A DNA stretch of 32,885 nucleotides, taken from the NCBI GenBank assembly GCA_028706715.1, contig JAQTVQ010000010.1:1-32885 (forward strand). Reading direction: 5' to 3'. Within the stretch, counting starts at the first letter, position 1. Every line of letters begins with the position of its first letter. The notes under the pieces are model-generated. The model saw only the letters and a program-made list of their open reading frames with translations, was not told where the DNA came from and made no database searches. Origin of the DNA: Minisyncoccota bacterium (GTDB lineage Bacteria; Patescibacteriota; Minisyncoccia; Minisyncoccales; JAQTVQ01). Shown here in pieces: positions 23,098-31,120 of the stretch. The translations under genes and the position numbers were made by a program.

Positions 23098-23667
23098 ATG
23101 ACTTCAACCATCAAAGAAAAATATCAAAAAGAAGCGATTCCGGCCCTTAAGGAAAAATTCGGGGAGAAAAGCGTAATGGCTTTGCCTAAAATAACCAAGG
23201 CTGTGATTAATATTGGATTTGGAAGATTACTGGCCGCAAAGAACACTAAAGACGAAGAAAGAAAGCTTATTGCTTATGTTCTTGAAAATCTTTCTGAAAT
23301 TTCAGGACAAAAACCCGTTTTGACAAAGGCTAAAAAATCAATTGCCGCCTTTAAGACAAGAGAAGGAATGGTTCTTGGCGCCAAAGCCACTTTAAGAGGA
23401 AAAAGGCTTTATGATTTTTTGGAAAAATTGATTAATATAACTTTGCCTCGTTCCAGAGACTTCCAAGGCATTCCTGAAAAAGCGGTTGACGAGGGCGGAA
23501 ACTTGAATATGGGAATAAAAGAACATATTTCTTTTCCCGAGATATCTCCGGAAAAATCTTTGACAATATTAAGTTTGGAAATAACAGTAGCAACAAATGC
23601 TAAAAATAAAGAGAGGGGCCTGGCTTTGTTTAATCTGCTTGGTTTTCCGTTTAAAAAACAAAAATAA
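23098..23667 (+). CDS. rplE: Ribosomal protein uL5
   Basis: The 189-residue protein contacts 5S rRNA and the P-site tRNA. It is recognised from KEKYQKEAIPALKEKFG, KSIAAFKTREGMVLGAKATLRGKRLYDFLEKLI and LPRSRDFQGIPEKAVDEGGN. Complete. It has one of the few Shine-Dalgarno-like leaders in the window (AAGGAAGC before the ATG). Confidence 0.97.
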   Translation: MTSTIKEKYQKEAIPALKEKFGEKSVMALPKITKAVINIGFGRLLAAKNTKDEERKLIAYVLENLSEISGQKPVLTKAKKSIAAFKTREGMVLGAKATLRGKRLYDFLEKLINITLPRSRDFQGIPEKAVDEGGNLNMGIKEHISFPEISPEKSLTILSLEITVATNAKNKERGLALFNLLGFPFKKQK

Positions 23668-23673
23668 TATTTT

Positions 23674-23859
23674 ATGGCAAGAACATCAGAAATAGCAAAA
23701 GCCAATAAAAAACCGAAATATTCCAGCAGAACTGAAAATCGCTGTTTTCGTTGCGGCCGCCGCCATGGCTATATGAGGAAGTTTGGATTGTGCCGCATTT
23801 GTTTCAGAGAGATGGCCGCCAAAGGAGAAATTCCCGGGATTAAAAAATCTTCATGGTAA
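23674..23859 (+). CDS. rpsN: Ribosomal protein uS14, zinc-binding short form
   Basis: The 61-residue Z-type S14 has zinc ligands Cys24/Cys27 and Cys40/Cys43 (CFRC … CRIC), and the conserved [20 protein letters not shown]. It begins 6 bp after rplE. The short zinc form is the expected one in this operon position. Confidence 0.97.
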   Translation: MARTSEIAKANKKPKYSSRTENRCFRCGRRHGYMRKFGLCRICFREMAAKGEIPGIKKSSW

Positions 23860-23923
23860 TAAATCAGGTTACTGGGCGTTAAATTTTATTTAGCGCTTAA
23901 GACCAAAAAGTAAAAGAAAATCT

Positions 23924-24316
23924 ATGGACCCAATCGCTGATATGTTCAGTATAATAATGAATGCCCAGGCTGTTGAAAAAAAACAGGCAGCTGTTTCGCC
24001 TTTTTCAAATTTAAAGTTCCAAATATTGGGGATTCTTAAAAAAGAAGGCTTTATTTTAGACGCGAAGAAAAAAGGCAAAGATCCAAAAAAGAGAATCTTG
24101 GTGGATTTAAAATACAACGAAGACGGATCGTCCGCCGTTTCCAGCATCAAAAGAATATCAAAACCGGGCAGAAGGGTTTACAACCAATATCAAGAATTAA
24201 AGCCGGTAAGATCCGGATACGGCATTTCCATTATCTCAACTTCAAAAGGACTGATGACCAATAAGGATGCCCGCAAGCAGAAAATTGGAGGAGAGGTTAT
24301 CGCTGAAGTTTGGTAA
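23924..24316 (+). CDS. rpsH: Ribosomal protein uS8
   Basis: The 130-residue primary 16S-binding protein starts MDPIADMFSIIMNAQAVEKK and has ILKKEGFILD, SKPGRRVYNQYQEL and the C-terminal GYGISIISTSKGLMTNKDARKQKIGGEVIAEVW in pieces. Complete. S8 represses the spc operon in E. coli by binding near the L5 start; no matching RNA site was identified. Confidence 0.97.
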   Translation: MDPIADMFSIIMNAQAVEKKQAAVSPFSNLKFQILGILKKEGFILDAKKKGKDPKKRILVDLKYNEDGSSAVSSIKRISKPGRRVYNQYQELKPVRSGYGISIISTSKGLMTNKDARKQKIGGEVIAEVW

Positions 24317-24343
24317 ATAAAACAGTAATTATTTTTAAAAGTT

Positions 24344-24889
24344 ATGTCTCGCGTAGGGAAAAAACCAATTCAAATACCGGCAGGAGTAGAAATCAAGATA
24401 GAAGGAAACGCAATCAGCGTCAAGGGTCCAAAAGGAGCTATCTCTAGAGAAATTCCGGAAGGGATTTTGATTGAGCAAAAAGAAAATGAGATCTTGGTTT
24501 CTCCGAAATCCATTAACAAAAGGAACAAATCTCTTTGGGGTTTGATGAGGATGCTTATCTCTAATATGGTTGACGGAGTCCAAAAAGGATTTGAGAAAAA
24601 ATTAGAAATGCAGGGAGTAGGATTTAAGGCCAATGTCCAAGGGAGTGATTTGGTTTTGGAGGTTGGTTTTAGTCATGACGTTAAATTATCCGCCCCGGAA
24701 GGAATAGCATACTCTGCGGAAAAAAACATAATAACCGTTTCCGGCATTGACAAAGAGAAAGTCGGACAAGCGGCGGCGGTAATCAGAAGAGTAAGACCCC
24801 CGGAACCGTATAAGGGCAAAGGTATAAGATACCAGGGAGAATATGTAAGAAGAAAGCTCGGGAAAAAGGCGACAGGGGGAGCGGGGTAA
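24344..24889 (+). CDS. rplF: Ribosomal protein uL6
   Basis: The 181-residue protein near the sarcin-ricin loop has two L6 repeats; MSRVGKKPIQIPAGVEI, the LRMLISNMVDGVQKGFEKKLEMQGVGFKA-like middle, and PPEPYKGKGIRYQGEYVRRKLGKKA at the end are diagnostic. Normal length. Confidence 0.97.
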   Translation: MSRVGKKPIQIPAGVEIKIEGNAISVKGPKGAISREIPEGILIEQKENEILVSPKSINKRNKSLWGLMRMLISNMVDGVQKGFEKKLEMQGVGFKANVQGSDLVLEVGFSHDVKLSAPEGIAYSAEKNIITVSGIDKEKVGQAAAVIRRVRPPEPYKGKGIRYQGEYVRRKLGKKATGGAG

Positions 24890-24917
24890 TCTTTAATTTA
24901 ATTTATTATTTGCAAAT

Positions 24918-25280
24918 ATGTTATTCAAACAGGAAAAAAGAATTAGTCGCCATGCAAGAGGCAGGGCCAAGATTAAAGGAACTCGCGAGATTCCGAGACT
25001 TTCAGTTTTCAGGTCTTCCAAACATATTTATGCCCAAATTGTTGACGACCAAAAAGGCGTTACATTGGCTTCAATCAGCGATTTAAAAATGAAAAAGCCG
25101 TCAAATAAAGATATGTCCGGAAAAACAGCTCTTGCTTATGAGGTTGGAAAAACCATTGCCAAAAAAGCGGTTGAAGAAATGAAGCTGTCAAAAATTGTTT
25201 TTGATAAAGGAGGACGCGATTATCATGGAAGAGTTAAGGCCTTGGCGCAAGGAGCCAGGGACGGCGGACTTAAATTTTAA
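24918..25280 (+). CDS. rplR: Ribosomal protein uL18
   Basis: The 120-residue 5S-binding protein is recognised from RPRLSVFRSSKHIYAQIVDD-like segment (IPRLSVFRSSKHIYAQIVDD), AYEVGKTIAKKAVEEM and the C-terminal FDKGGRDYHGRVKALAQGAR. Complete. Confidence 0.97.
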   Translation: MLFKQEKRISRHARGRAKIKGTREIPRLSVFRSSKHIYAQIVDDQKGVTLASISDLKMKKPSNKDMSGKTALAYEVGKTIAKKAVEEMKLSKIVFDKGGRDYHGRVKALAQGARDGGLKF

Positions 25281-25303
25281 TAAACAAATAAAATACGAAA
25301 CAA

Positions 25304-25873
25304 ATGACGACTGAAAATTCCGTAAAAACTAAAAATTTTTCAAGCAGAAACAACAGAAGAAGAGACTTCCGCCAAGAAAAGCCCAAAGATGAATTTGATT
25401 CAAAGCTTTTGGATTTGAGCCGCGTAACGAGAGTTTCTGCGGGAGGAAAGCAGATGAGGTTTAGATCTGTTGTTGTTGTTGGAAACGGGAAAGGAAAGAT
25501 CGGCGTCGGAGTTTCAAAAGGATTGGACGTGCCGCAATCTATTGAAAAGGCCACAAAAGCGGCCAAAAAGAATATTATAACCGTGCCCATTGTGAAAGGA
25601 ACCGTTCCCCACGAAGTTCAGGCGAAATACGGTTCGGCTAAAATTTTATTAAAGCCTCAAATTAAAGGAAAGGGATTGGTTGCGGGAGGAACTGTCCGTA
25701 TCCTCTGCGCCTTGGCCGGAATTCAAGATGTTTCTTCAAAGGTTATCGGCAAAACATCCAATAAGCTGAATAACGCTATGGCTACGATAGAAGCTTTCAA
25801 GATTATGAAAACCCGTAAACAGCCGCTTAATTTGGAGAAAAAGGAAGAGGCTGATTCAGAAGAGGAAGAATAA
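25304..25873 (+). CDS. rpsE: Ribosomal protein uS5 with acidic tail
   Basis: The 189-residue protein has a dsRNA-binding-type N-domain (LDLSRVTRVSAGGKQMRFRSV, VVVGNGKGKIGVGVSKG) and a ribosomal S5 C-domain (GTVPHEVQAKYGSAKILLKP, GGTVRILCALAGIQDVSSKV). A Lys/Arg/Asn-rich stretch precedes the fold and an acidic run (KKEEADSEEEE) ends it. It is followed directly by rplO with no rpmD (uL30) between. Confidence 0.97.
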   Translation: MTTENSVKTKNFSSRNNRRRDFRQEKPKDEFDSKLLDLSRVTRVSAGGKQMRFRSVVVVGNGKGKIGVGVSKGLDVPQSIEKATKAAKKNIITVPIVKGTVPHEVQAKYGSAKILLKPQIKGKGLVAGGTVRILCALAGIQDVSSKVIGKTSNKLNNAMATIEAFKIMKTRKQPLNLEKKEEADSEEEE

Positions 25874-25894
25874 TAATATTAATTTTTTGGAAAA

Positions 25895-26527
25895 ATGCAG
25901 ATACACGAAATTCAGCCAATTCATAAAAACAAGACCCGTAAAAGAGTCGGCCGCGGAGGAAAACGCGGCACTTATTGCGGCCATGGACAAAAAGGCCAAA
26001 GCTCCAGGGCCGGACGAAAATTTCAGCCGGTTATCCGGGAATTTATTAAAAGGTATCATAAATTGAGAGGATACCGTTTTGGCACTGGTAAAAATGAGAA
26101 CATTGTAATCTTACAGCTTTCTGTTTTAGATAAAAATTTTGGCCCGAAAGAAATTATCAATCCGGAAAAATTAATAGAAAAAGGAATTATTACTAGGGTA
26201 AATAACCAAATTCCTCAAGTAAAAATATTGGGAAAGGCGGAAATTAAAAAAGCTCTTACGATTGAGAAATGTCTTGCGTCAAAAGGGGTAACAGAAATTG
26301 TTGAAAAGGCCGGAGGCCAAATTATTGTTTCGGACAGGCAAAAAGAAAAAGACAGCAAAGCCAAAGCTAAGGAAAAAGCGGTTGCGAGAAGAGCCCAAGC
26401 CAAGGAGAGAAAAGCTTCCGGAAAGCAGCAAGCCAAAGGATCAACTCCTAAAAAAGCTTCAAAGGCCAAGAAAGCTTCCGTTAAAAATAAAGCCAAAGCC
26501 GAGAAAAAGCCCAAAGCTAAAAAATAA
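25895..26527 (+). CDS. rplO: Ribosomal protein uL15 with Lys/Ala-rich C-terminal extension
   Basis: The core (about 1-145) has KTRKRVGRGGKRGTYCGHGQKGQSSRAGRKFQP in pieces and the C-terminal KGVTEIVEKAGGQIIVSD. It is followed by a ~65-residue Lys/Ala-rich low-complexity tail, so the protein is 210 residues instead of about 145. The tail is in frame and precedes secY by 21 bp. Confidence 0.95.
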   Translation: MQIHEIQPIHKNKTRKRVGRGGKRGTYCGHGQKGQSSRAGRKFQPVIREFIKRYHKLRGYRFGTGKNENIVILQLSVLDKNFGPKEIINPEKLIEKGIITRVNNQIPQVKILGKAEIKKALTIEKCLASKGVTEIVEKAGGQIIVSDRQKEKDSKAKAKEKAVARRAQAKERKASGKQQAKGSTPKKASKAKKASVKNKAKAEKKPKAKK

Positions 26528-26548
26528 TTTATTCATTAGTTTATAAAA

Positions 26549-27829
26549 ATGTCAGGGATTAACAAGGCAATTCAAATTTTCAAAATAAAAGACCTAAGAA
26601 AGAAAATTTTGTTTATTCTCGGAATTTTTGCTGTTTTCAGGCTAATGGCCAATTTGCCGATACCCGGGATTGACTCTTCCCGCGTCCAGCAATTTTTCAG
26701 CGGAAACCAATATTTGGGAATGTTGAATATGTTTACCGGAGGAGCTTTGGACAACTTGTCCGTTGTTATGCTTGGTCTTGGGCCGTATATTACGGCCGTC
26801 ATTATTTTTCAAGTGATGACTTTGATATTCCCCCAGCTGGCCAAACTCTACAAGGAAGAAGGAGAACAAGGCAGGCAGAGATTTAACCAATATTGCCGCA
26901 TTGCCGCCATTCCTTTCTCTGCCTTACAGGGATACGCGATGATTGCTTTCTTTAAAAGCCAAGGACTGGTTGCTATTGCCGGCTGGCAAGTATTGCTGGT
27001 TTCAATTTTAAGCATTACCGCCGGCTCAATGATTTTGATGTGGCTCGGAGAGCTTCTTTCGGAAAAAGGAATCGGGAACGGAGTCTCTCTTTTGATTTTT
27101 GCCGGAATTGTCGCCGATTTTCCAAGAAGCATTTTACAGATGGCAAACACCTTTCAGCAATCGGAAATTTTTTCCTATATTTTGTTTTTCATAGCTTCAG
27201 TTGGAATTATCAGCGCCGTTATTATCCTTACCGAAGGCCGCCGGAATATACCGGTTTCTTACGCTAAAAGAGTTCGCGGCCAAAAGCTTTACGGAGGGGT
27301 TTCCACTTATTTGCCTTTGAACATTAATCCCGCCGGAGTGATACCGATTATTTTCGCTCTTTCCATTATGATTTTGCCTACTATGGTGACTTCCTTGTTA
27401 AAAAATGTAGGAGGTCCGGTTGGAACCGTTTCCGGCGCAATGACGGCATTTTTGCAAAATCCTTGGGTTTACGGCGTGCTTTATTTCTTTCTCGTTTTTA
27501 TTTTTACCTTCTTTTATACGGCCGTTACCTTTGATCCCAAAGCCATTTCATCCAATTTGCAGAAAATGGGAGGCTTTGTCCCCGGAATCAGGCCGGGATC
27601 TTCTACCGCAAACTATTTAAGCTATATTTTAAAAAGGGTGCTGGTTCTAGGAGCTTTTTCTTTGGGTCTTATTGCCGTAATGCCTTCTATCGTGCAAGGA
27701 GTTACCGGAGTCCAGCAATTTAATTTTTTAGTTGGAGGAACCGCTGTCTTGATTCTTGTGAGCGTAGTATTGGAAACAACGCGTCAAATTAGAGCGCAGA
27801 TAGAAATGCGCGATTACGAAAATTTTTAA
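26549..27829 (+). CDS. secY: Preprotein translocase subunit SecY
   Basis: The 426-residue channel protein of the general secretion pathway has ten hydrophobic helices. Signatures include RLMANLPIPGID, FTGGALDNLSVVMLGLGPYITAVI, GEQGRQRFNQYCRI, GIGNGVSLLIFAGIV, the cytoplasmic loop RRNIPVSYAKRVRG, and LPLNINPAGVIPIIFA. It would export all the signal-peptide proteins of the left half of the window. Complete; standard place at the end of the spc operon. Confidence 0.97.
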   Translation: MSGINKAIQIFKIKDLRKKILFILGIFAVFRLMANLPIPGIDSSRVQQFFSGNQYLGMLNMFTGGALDNLSVVMLGLGPYITAVIIFQVMTLIFPQLAKLYKEEGEQGRQRFNQYCRIAAIPFSALQGYAMIAFFKSQGLVAIAGWQVLLVSILSITAGSMILMWLGELLSEKGIGNGVSLLIFAGIVADFPRSILQMANTFQQSEIFSYILFFIASVGIISAVIILTEGRRNIPVSYAKRVRGQKLYGGVSTYLPLNINPAGVIPIIFALSIMILPTMVTSLLKNVGGPVGTVSGAMTAFLQNPWVYGVLYFFLVFIFTFFYTAVTFDPKAISSNLQKMGGFVPGIRPGSSTANYLSYILKRVLVLGAFSLGLIAVMPSIVQGVTGVQQFNFLVGGTAVLILVSVVLETTRQIRAQIEMRDYENF

Positions 27830-27852
27830 TTCTAAATATTTCCTAAAAACAA

Positions 27853-28521
27853 ATGGGAAAAGACGAATTAGTAATCTGCTTGCTTGGCCGCCCCGGATCG
27901 GGTAAAGGCACGCAAGCTAAATTAATCGTTGAAAAATTTGGATTGGCTTATTTCGGTTCAGGGCAAATTCTAAGAGAACGCCAACAGATAAACGATTATA
28001 CCGGCAACAAGCTAAGGGAAAAAATGTCCAACGGCCAGTTGGTTCCCAGTTTTATCGCCTCAAAGCTTTGGGCCGATAAAATGGAGGAATTTAAGCAAGA
28101 ATCCGATCTTAAGGGATTTATTTTGGACGGCAGCCCGAGAACTCTTTCCGAGGCCAAGCTCTTGGATGAAGCTTTGGACTGGTACCAATGGCAGATTGAC
28201 AGGGTTTTTCTGATAGACATATCAAAAGAGCTTTCTTTTAACCGTTTAGCCAAACGCCGCCAGTGCCTTAAATGCGGCCGTTTAACTCCTTTTGAGGAAA
28301 AATATAACGATATAAAAGTTTGCGATGTTTGCGGCGGAAAATTAGTCGTCCGTATGGACGACAAGCCGGAAGCGGTAAAAAAGAGGCTGGATACTTACGA
28401 TATTGAGATGCAGCCGATTATTGATTTTTATATACATCAAGACAAGCTTATTAAAATTAACGGAGAGCAATCCATTGAAAAAGTTTTCCAAGAGATTATG
28501 GAAAACATTCCAAAAGAATGA
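27853..28521 (+). CDS. adk: Adenylate kinase-family protein with zinc-type LID
   Basis: The 222-residue nucleotide kinase (AMP + ATP to 2 ADP) has P-loop GRPGSGKGT (12-20), an NMP-binding region with GQLVPS, DGSPR (92-96) in place of the usual DGFPR, and a LID with four cysteines (138, 141, 157, 160) for structural zinc. The AMP-site segment FGSGQILRER replaces the common STGDMLR, typical of a divergent lineage. Position between secY and map is canonical. Its stop overlaps the map start (ATGA). Confidence 0.93.
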   Translation: MGKDELVICLLGRPGSGKGTQAKLIVEKFGLAYFGSGQILRERQQINDYTGNKLREKMSNGQLVPSFIASKLWADKMEEFKQESDLKGFILDGSPRTLSEAKLLDEALDWYQWQIDRVFLIDISKELSFNRLAKRRQCLKCGRLTPFEEKYNDIKVCDVCGGKLVVRMDDKPEAVKKRLDTYDIEMQPIIDFYIHQDKLIKINGEQSIEKVFQEIMENIPKE

Positions 28522-29285
28522 TTCACATTAAGACATCGGAAGAAATTAAAATAATGGCTGAAGCGGGCCAAATCTTAGCGGAGATAATGAAGAATCTGCT
28601 AAAAGAAGCAAAGCCCGGAGTTGCCACAAAAGATATTGACAGGCTCGCAGAGAGCCTGATTTTAAAACGCGGGGCGAAATGTTCTTTTAAGGGTTATGGA
28701 GGGTTTCCTGCTTGTTCTTGCCTTTCAATCAACGAAGAAATCGTCCATGGCGTCCCTTCCGGCCGAAAGCTGGAAGAGGGAAGCGTTTTAAGCTTGGATT
28801 TGGGACTTTTTCATAAAGGCTATCATTCGGATATGGCTGTTACCGTGCCGATAGGCAATATTGATTTTGAAGTGAAAAGACTGTTAAAGGCAGGGAAAAA
28901 AGCCCTGAAAAGAGGAATTAAGCTATCTAGAGTGGGAAACACTTTTGGGGACATTTCCAATACAATCCAAAGATATGTTGAAGGACAGGGCTTTAATGTG
29001 GCTCGCGATCTTTGCGGCCACGGCATAGGCAAGAACTTGCACGAAGATCCGGAGATCTTAAATTACGGCAAAAGGGGCAGGGGAGCGAAGATTCAAGAAG
29101 GAATGGTTTTCTGCCTGGAGCCGATGGTTGTTGTCGGCGGCGGAGAGATTAAGCTGGGAAAAAACAGGCAAACTTACGAAACCAAAGACGGGTCTTTGTC
29201 CGTTCATTTTGAGCATACAATAGCGGTTACGAAAGAAGGCACGAAAATATTGACCGATATGGGAGACTCCGAAGATTTATCTTAG
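28518..29285 (+). CDS. map: Methionine aminopeptidase, type I
   Basis: The 255-residue enzyme removes the N-terminal methionine of nascent proteins. Metal ligands are Asp94, Asp105, His168, Glu201 and Glu232; the substrate histidine is His77 in EEIVHGVPS. CGHGIGKNLHEDPEI and FCLEPMVVVGGG are conserved. It overlaps adk by 4 nt, indicating coupling. It is the last gene of the superoperon; infA, rpmJ, rpsM, rpsK, rpsD, rpoA and rplQ do not follow. Confidence 0.97.
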   Translation: MIHIKTSEEIKIMAEAGQILAEIMKNLLKEAKPGVATKDIDRLAESLILKRGAKCSFKGYGGFPACSCLSINEEIVHGVPSGRKLEEGSVLSLDLGLFHKGYHSDMAVTVPIGNIDFEVKRLLKAGKKALKRGIKLSRVGNTFGDISNTIQRYVEGQGFNVARDLCGHGIGKNLHEDPEILNYGKRGRGAKIQEGMVFCLEPMVVVGGGEIKLGKNRQTYETKDGSLSVHFEHTIAVTKEGTKILTDMGDSEDLS

Positions 29286-29440
29286 TTCTTAGCCTTAAAT
29301 GAGCCAATAAAGCGGCTGTGGAGAACTTTGTTGACAGATTTCTTAACTGGGAGTAGCTTAACAATACGCTTAATCGGTTCGTTTAGAATTTGGGTGCGGA
29401 ATTTTGTTTGTAAGCGGATTTTTCTTTGCTTAGCATGCAG
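29282..29440 (-). pseudogene. Uncalled basic reading frame without start; possible frameshifted small gene
   Basis: A 52-codon minus-strand frame reads …AKQRKIRLQTKFRTQIL…, PIKRIVKLLPVKKSV and ends SRFIGSFKAKN, a strongly basic, low-acid composition like a small ribosomal or nucleic-acid-binding protein. It lacks an ATG, GTG or TTG. An ATG lies one base out of frame exactly at its beginning (ATGCTAAGC); insertion of one G there would give MAKQRKIR…. It ends 3 nt inside the stop of map. No family is recognised. It may be chance, a decayed gene, or an assembly error. Confidence 0.25.
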
Positions 29441-29460
29441 AGAGAGAAGCTTGCAGAGTT

Positions 29461-29489
29461 AAAAGAGCTTTGGAACCGAGGCTCTTTTT
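29461..29489 (+). terminator. Terminator of the ribosomal superoperon
   Basis: An 8-bp stem AAAAGAGC / GCTCTTTT with a 12-nt inner region (TTTGGAACCGAG) that can pair further, followed by TTG. It lies 176 nt after the map stop and is the first clear terminator after the tuf-rpsJ hairpin. Confidence 0.75.
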
Positions 29490-29502
29490 GTTGGAAAAAC
29501 TA

Positions 29503-29531
29503 TTGATTTGAGGGTTTTTATATCTTAAGAT
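29503..29531 (+). promoter_or_regulatory. Promoter for the small helical gene at 29609
   Basis: -35 TTGATT (29503-29508), a 17-bp spacer and -10 TAAGAT (29526-29531) are placed directly after the superoperon terminator. The same -10 hexamer is seen before rpmB. Confidence 0.45.
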
Positions 29532-29563
29532 AGAGCAGTCAGTTATTTTAAAAAAGAATTTGA

Positions 29564-29926
<363 letters not shown>

Positions 29927-29928
29927 TT

Positions 29929-29954
29929 CCGCGGAGATTAATCCGCGGTTTTTT
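29929..29954 (+). terminator. Rho-independent terminator after the small helical gene
   Basis: The stem CCGCGGA / TCCGCGG with loop GATTAA is followed by TTTTTT. It begins 2 nt after the stop codon. Strong and textbook-like. Confidence 0.9.
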
Positions 29955-30023
29955 CTTGCGGACTGAAGCGTCCGGAGAACGCCTTTTTTCCCGCCGAGGC
30001 TGGCAGAGCTTTTTTAATAGTGT

Positions 30024-30029
30024 TATAAT
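30024..30029 (+). promoter_or_regulatory. -10 element upstream of the GalT-family gene
   Basis: TATAAT lies 50 nt before the start codon and follows AT-rich DNA; the -35 region (CTGGCA at 18-bp spacing) is weak. Confidence 0.4.
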
Positions 30030-30079
30030 TTTATTGTTTATCGTATTGACGCTTAAATAATTTTTCAGCTTAAATTTTT

Positions 30080-31120
30080 ATGGAAGAAAAAAAAGAGAAA
30101 TATTCTTCGGAACTGCGGCTTGATTTAGCTTCTAGAGACTGGGTGGTGATTGCCGCCGGCAGAGGAAAAAGACCGGAAATGTTTAAAAGCTCTAAAAAGG
30201 CGGAATCTAATATAAAAAAGAAAGATTGTCCTTTTTGCCGCATTGAAGAAGGGACAATGGCCAGCACTGCTTTTTTGGACGGAGAAGAAATAAACCTTTC
30301 CCGCATAGGCTATAAAATTCCTGAAAATTGGACGACATTGATTATTCCCAATAAGTTTCCGGCTTTTTCTCCCGCTGATAAGCTTGAGGAAGAAACGGAG
30401 GGAGGTCTTTACCAGCGCATTAATGCGATAGGATATCATGACTTGCTGATAACCAAAGACCACGATAAATCTTTGGCGTTATTGGATCAAGAAAAAATCA
30501 AAGAAGTTTTTGACGCTTATCAATCCAGGTATTTACAGCTCAAAAAGCTTCCTTATATAAATTATGTTTCTATCTTTCATAACCATGGCCCGTCAGCCGG
30601 CGCTTCCCAGCCCCATCCTCATTCCCAAATAATTGCCCTGCCTTTAATAGACGTTGATTTAAAAAATGCTTTGTTGGTAGCTCAAAAATATTATGAAGAA
30701 AATAAAAAATGCCTTTATTGCGAAATGACAAAATGGGAATTAAAAACGCAGAAGAGAATTGTTTTTGAAAATGACCATTTTATAGCTTTATGTCCTTTTG
30801 CCTCAAAGGCCGCTTTTCAAACTATTATTACGCCAAAAACTCATAAAGCTTACTTTGAAGAAATTACAGAGGAAGAAAAATATGCGCTAGCCGAGACGTT
30901 TAAGCAAGTTTTGGCGAAGCTTTACAAGGGACTGGACAATCCTGATTATAATTTTTATTTGCATACTTCTCCTTGCGGAAATAGGGAATACGATTTTTAT
31001 CATTGGCATTGGACCATAATGCCCAAAACTTCAGTTTGGGCCGGTTTTGAAATAGGTTCCAGGATGGAAATTTCCACTATTGCGCCGGAAAAAGCCGCTG
31101 AATATTTGAGACAGCAATGA
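30080..31120 (+). CDS. galT: GalT-family (HIT superfamily) nucleotidyltransferase
   Basis: The 346-residue protein has two HIT-like halves. The first contains CPFC (Cys50, Cys53) and the catalytic HPH-S-Q (His179-Pro-His181-Ser-Gln183); His181 corresponds to the uridylylated nucleophile of galactose-1-phosphate uridylyltransferase. The second half has CLYC (211-214) and YHWHWTIMP (His308, His310). FHNHGPSAGASQPHPHSQ is characteristic. Reaction by homology: UDP-glucose + galactose-1-P to glucose-1-P + UDP-galactose. Other GalT-like enzymes transfer AMP (ADP-glucose phosphorylase type), so the nucleotide is not certain. The stop overlaps the start of the DedA gene (ATGA), so they are probably translated together. 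Confidence 0.88.
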   Translation: MEEKKEKYSSELRLDLASRDWVVIAAGRGKRPEMFKSSKKAESNIKKKDCPFCRIEEGTMASTAFLDGEEINLSRIGYKIPENWTTLIIPNKFPAFSPADKLEEETEGGLYQRINAIGYHDLLITKDHDKSLALLDQEKIKEVFDAYQSRYLQLKKLPYINYVSIFHNHGPSAGASQPHPHSQIIALPLIDVDLKNALLVAQKYYEENKKCLYCEMTKWELKTQKRIVFENDHFIALCPFASKAAFQTIITPKTHKAYFEEITEEEKYALAETFKQVLAKLYKGLDNPDYNFYLHTSPCGNREYDFYHWHWTIMPKTSVWAGFEIGSRMEISTIAPEKAAEYLRQQ

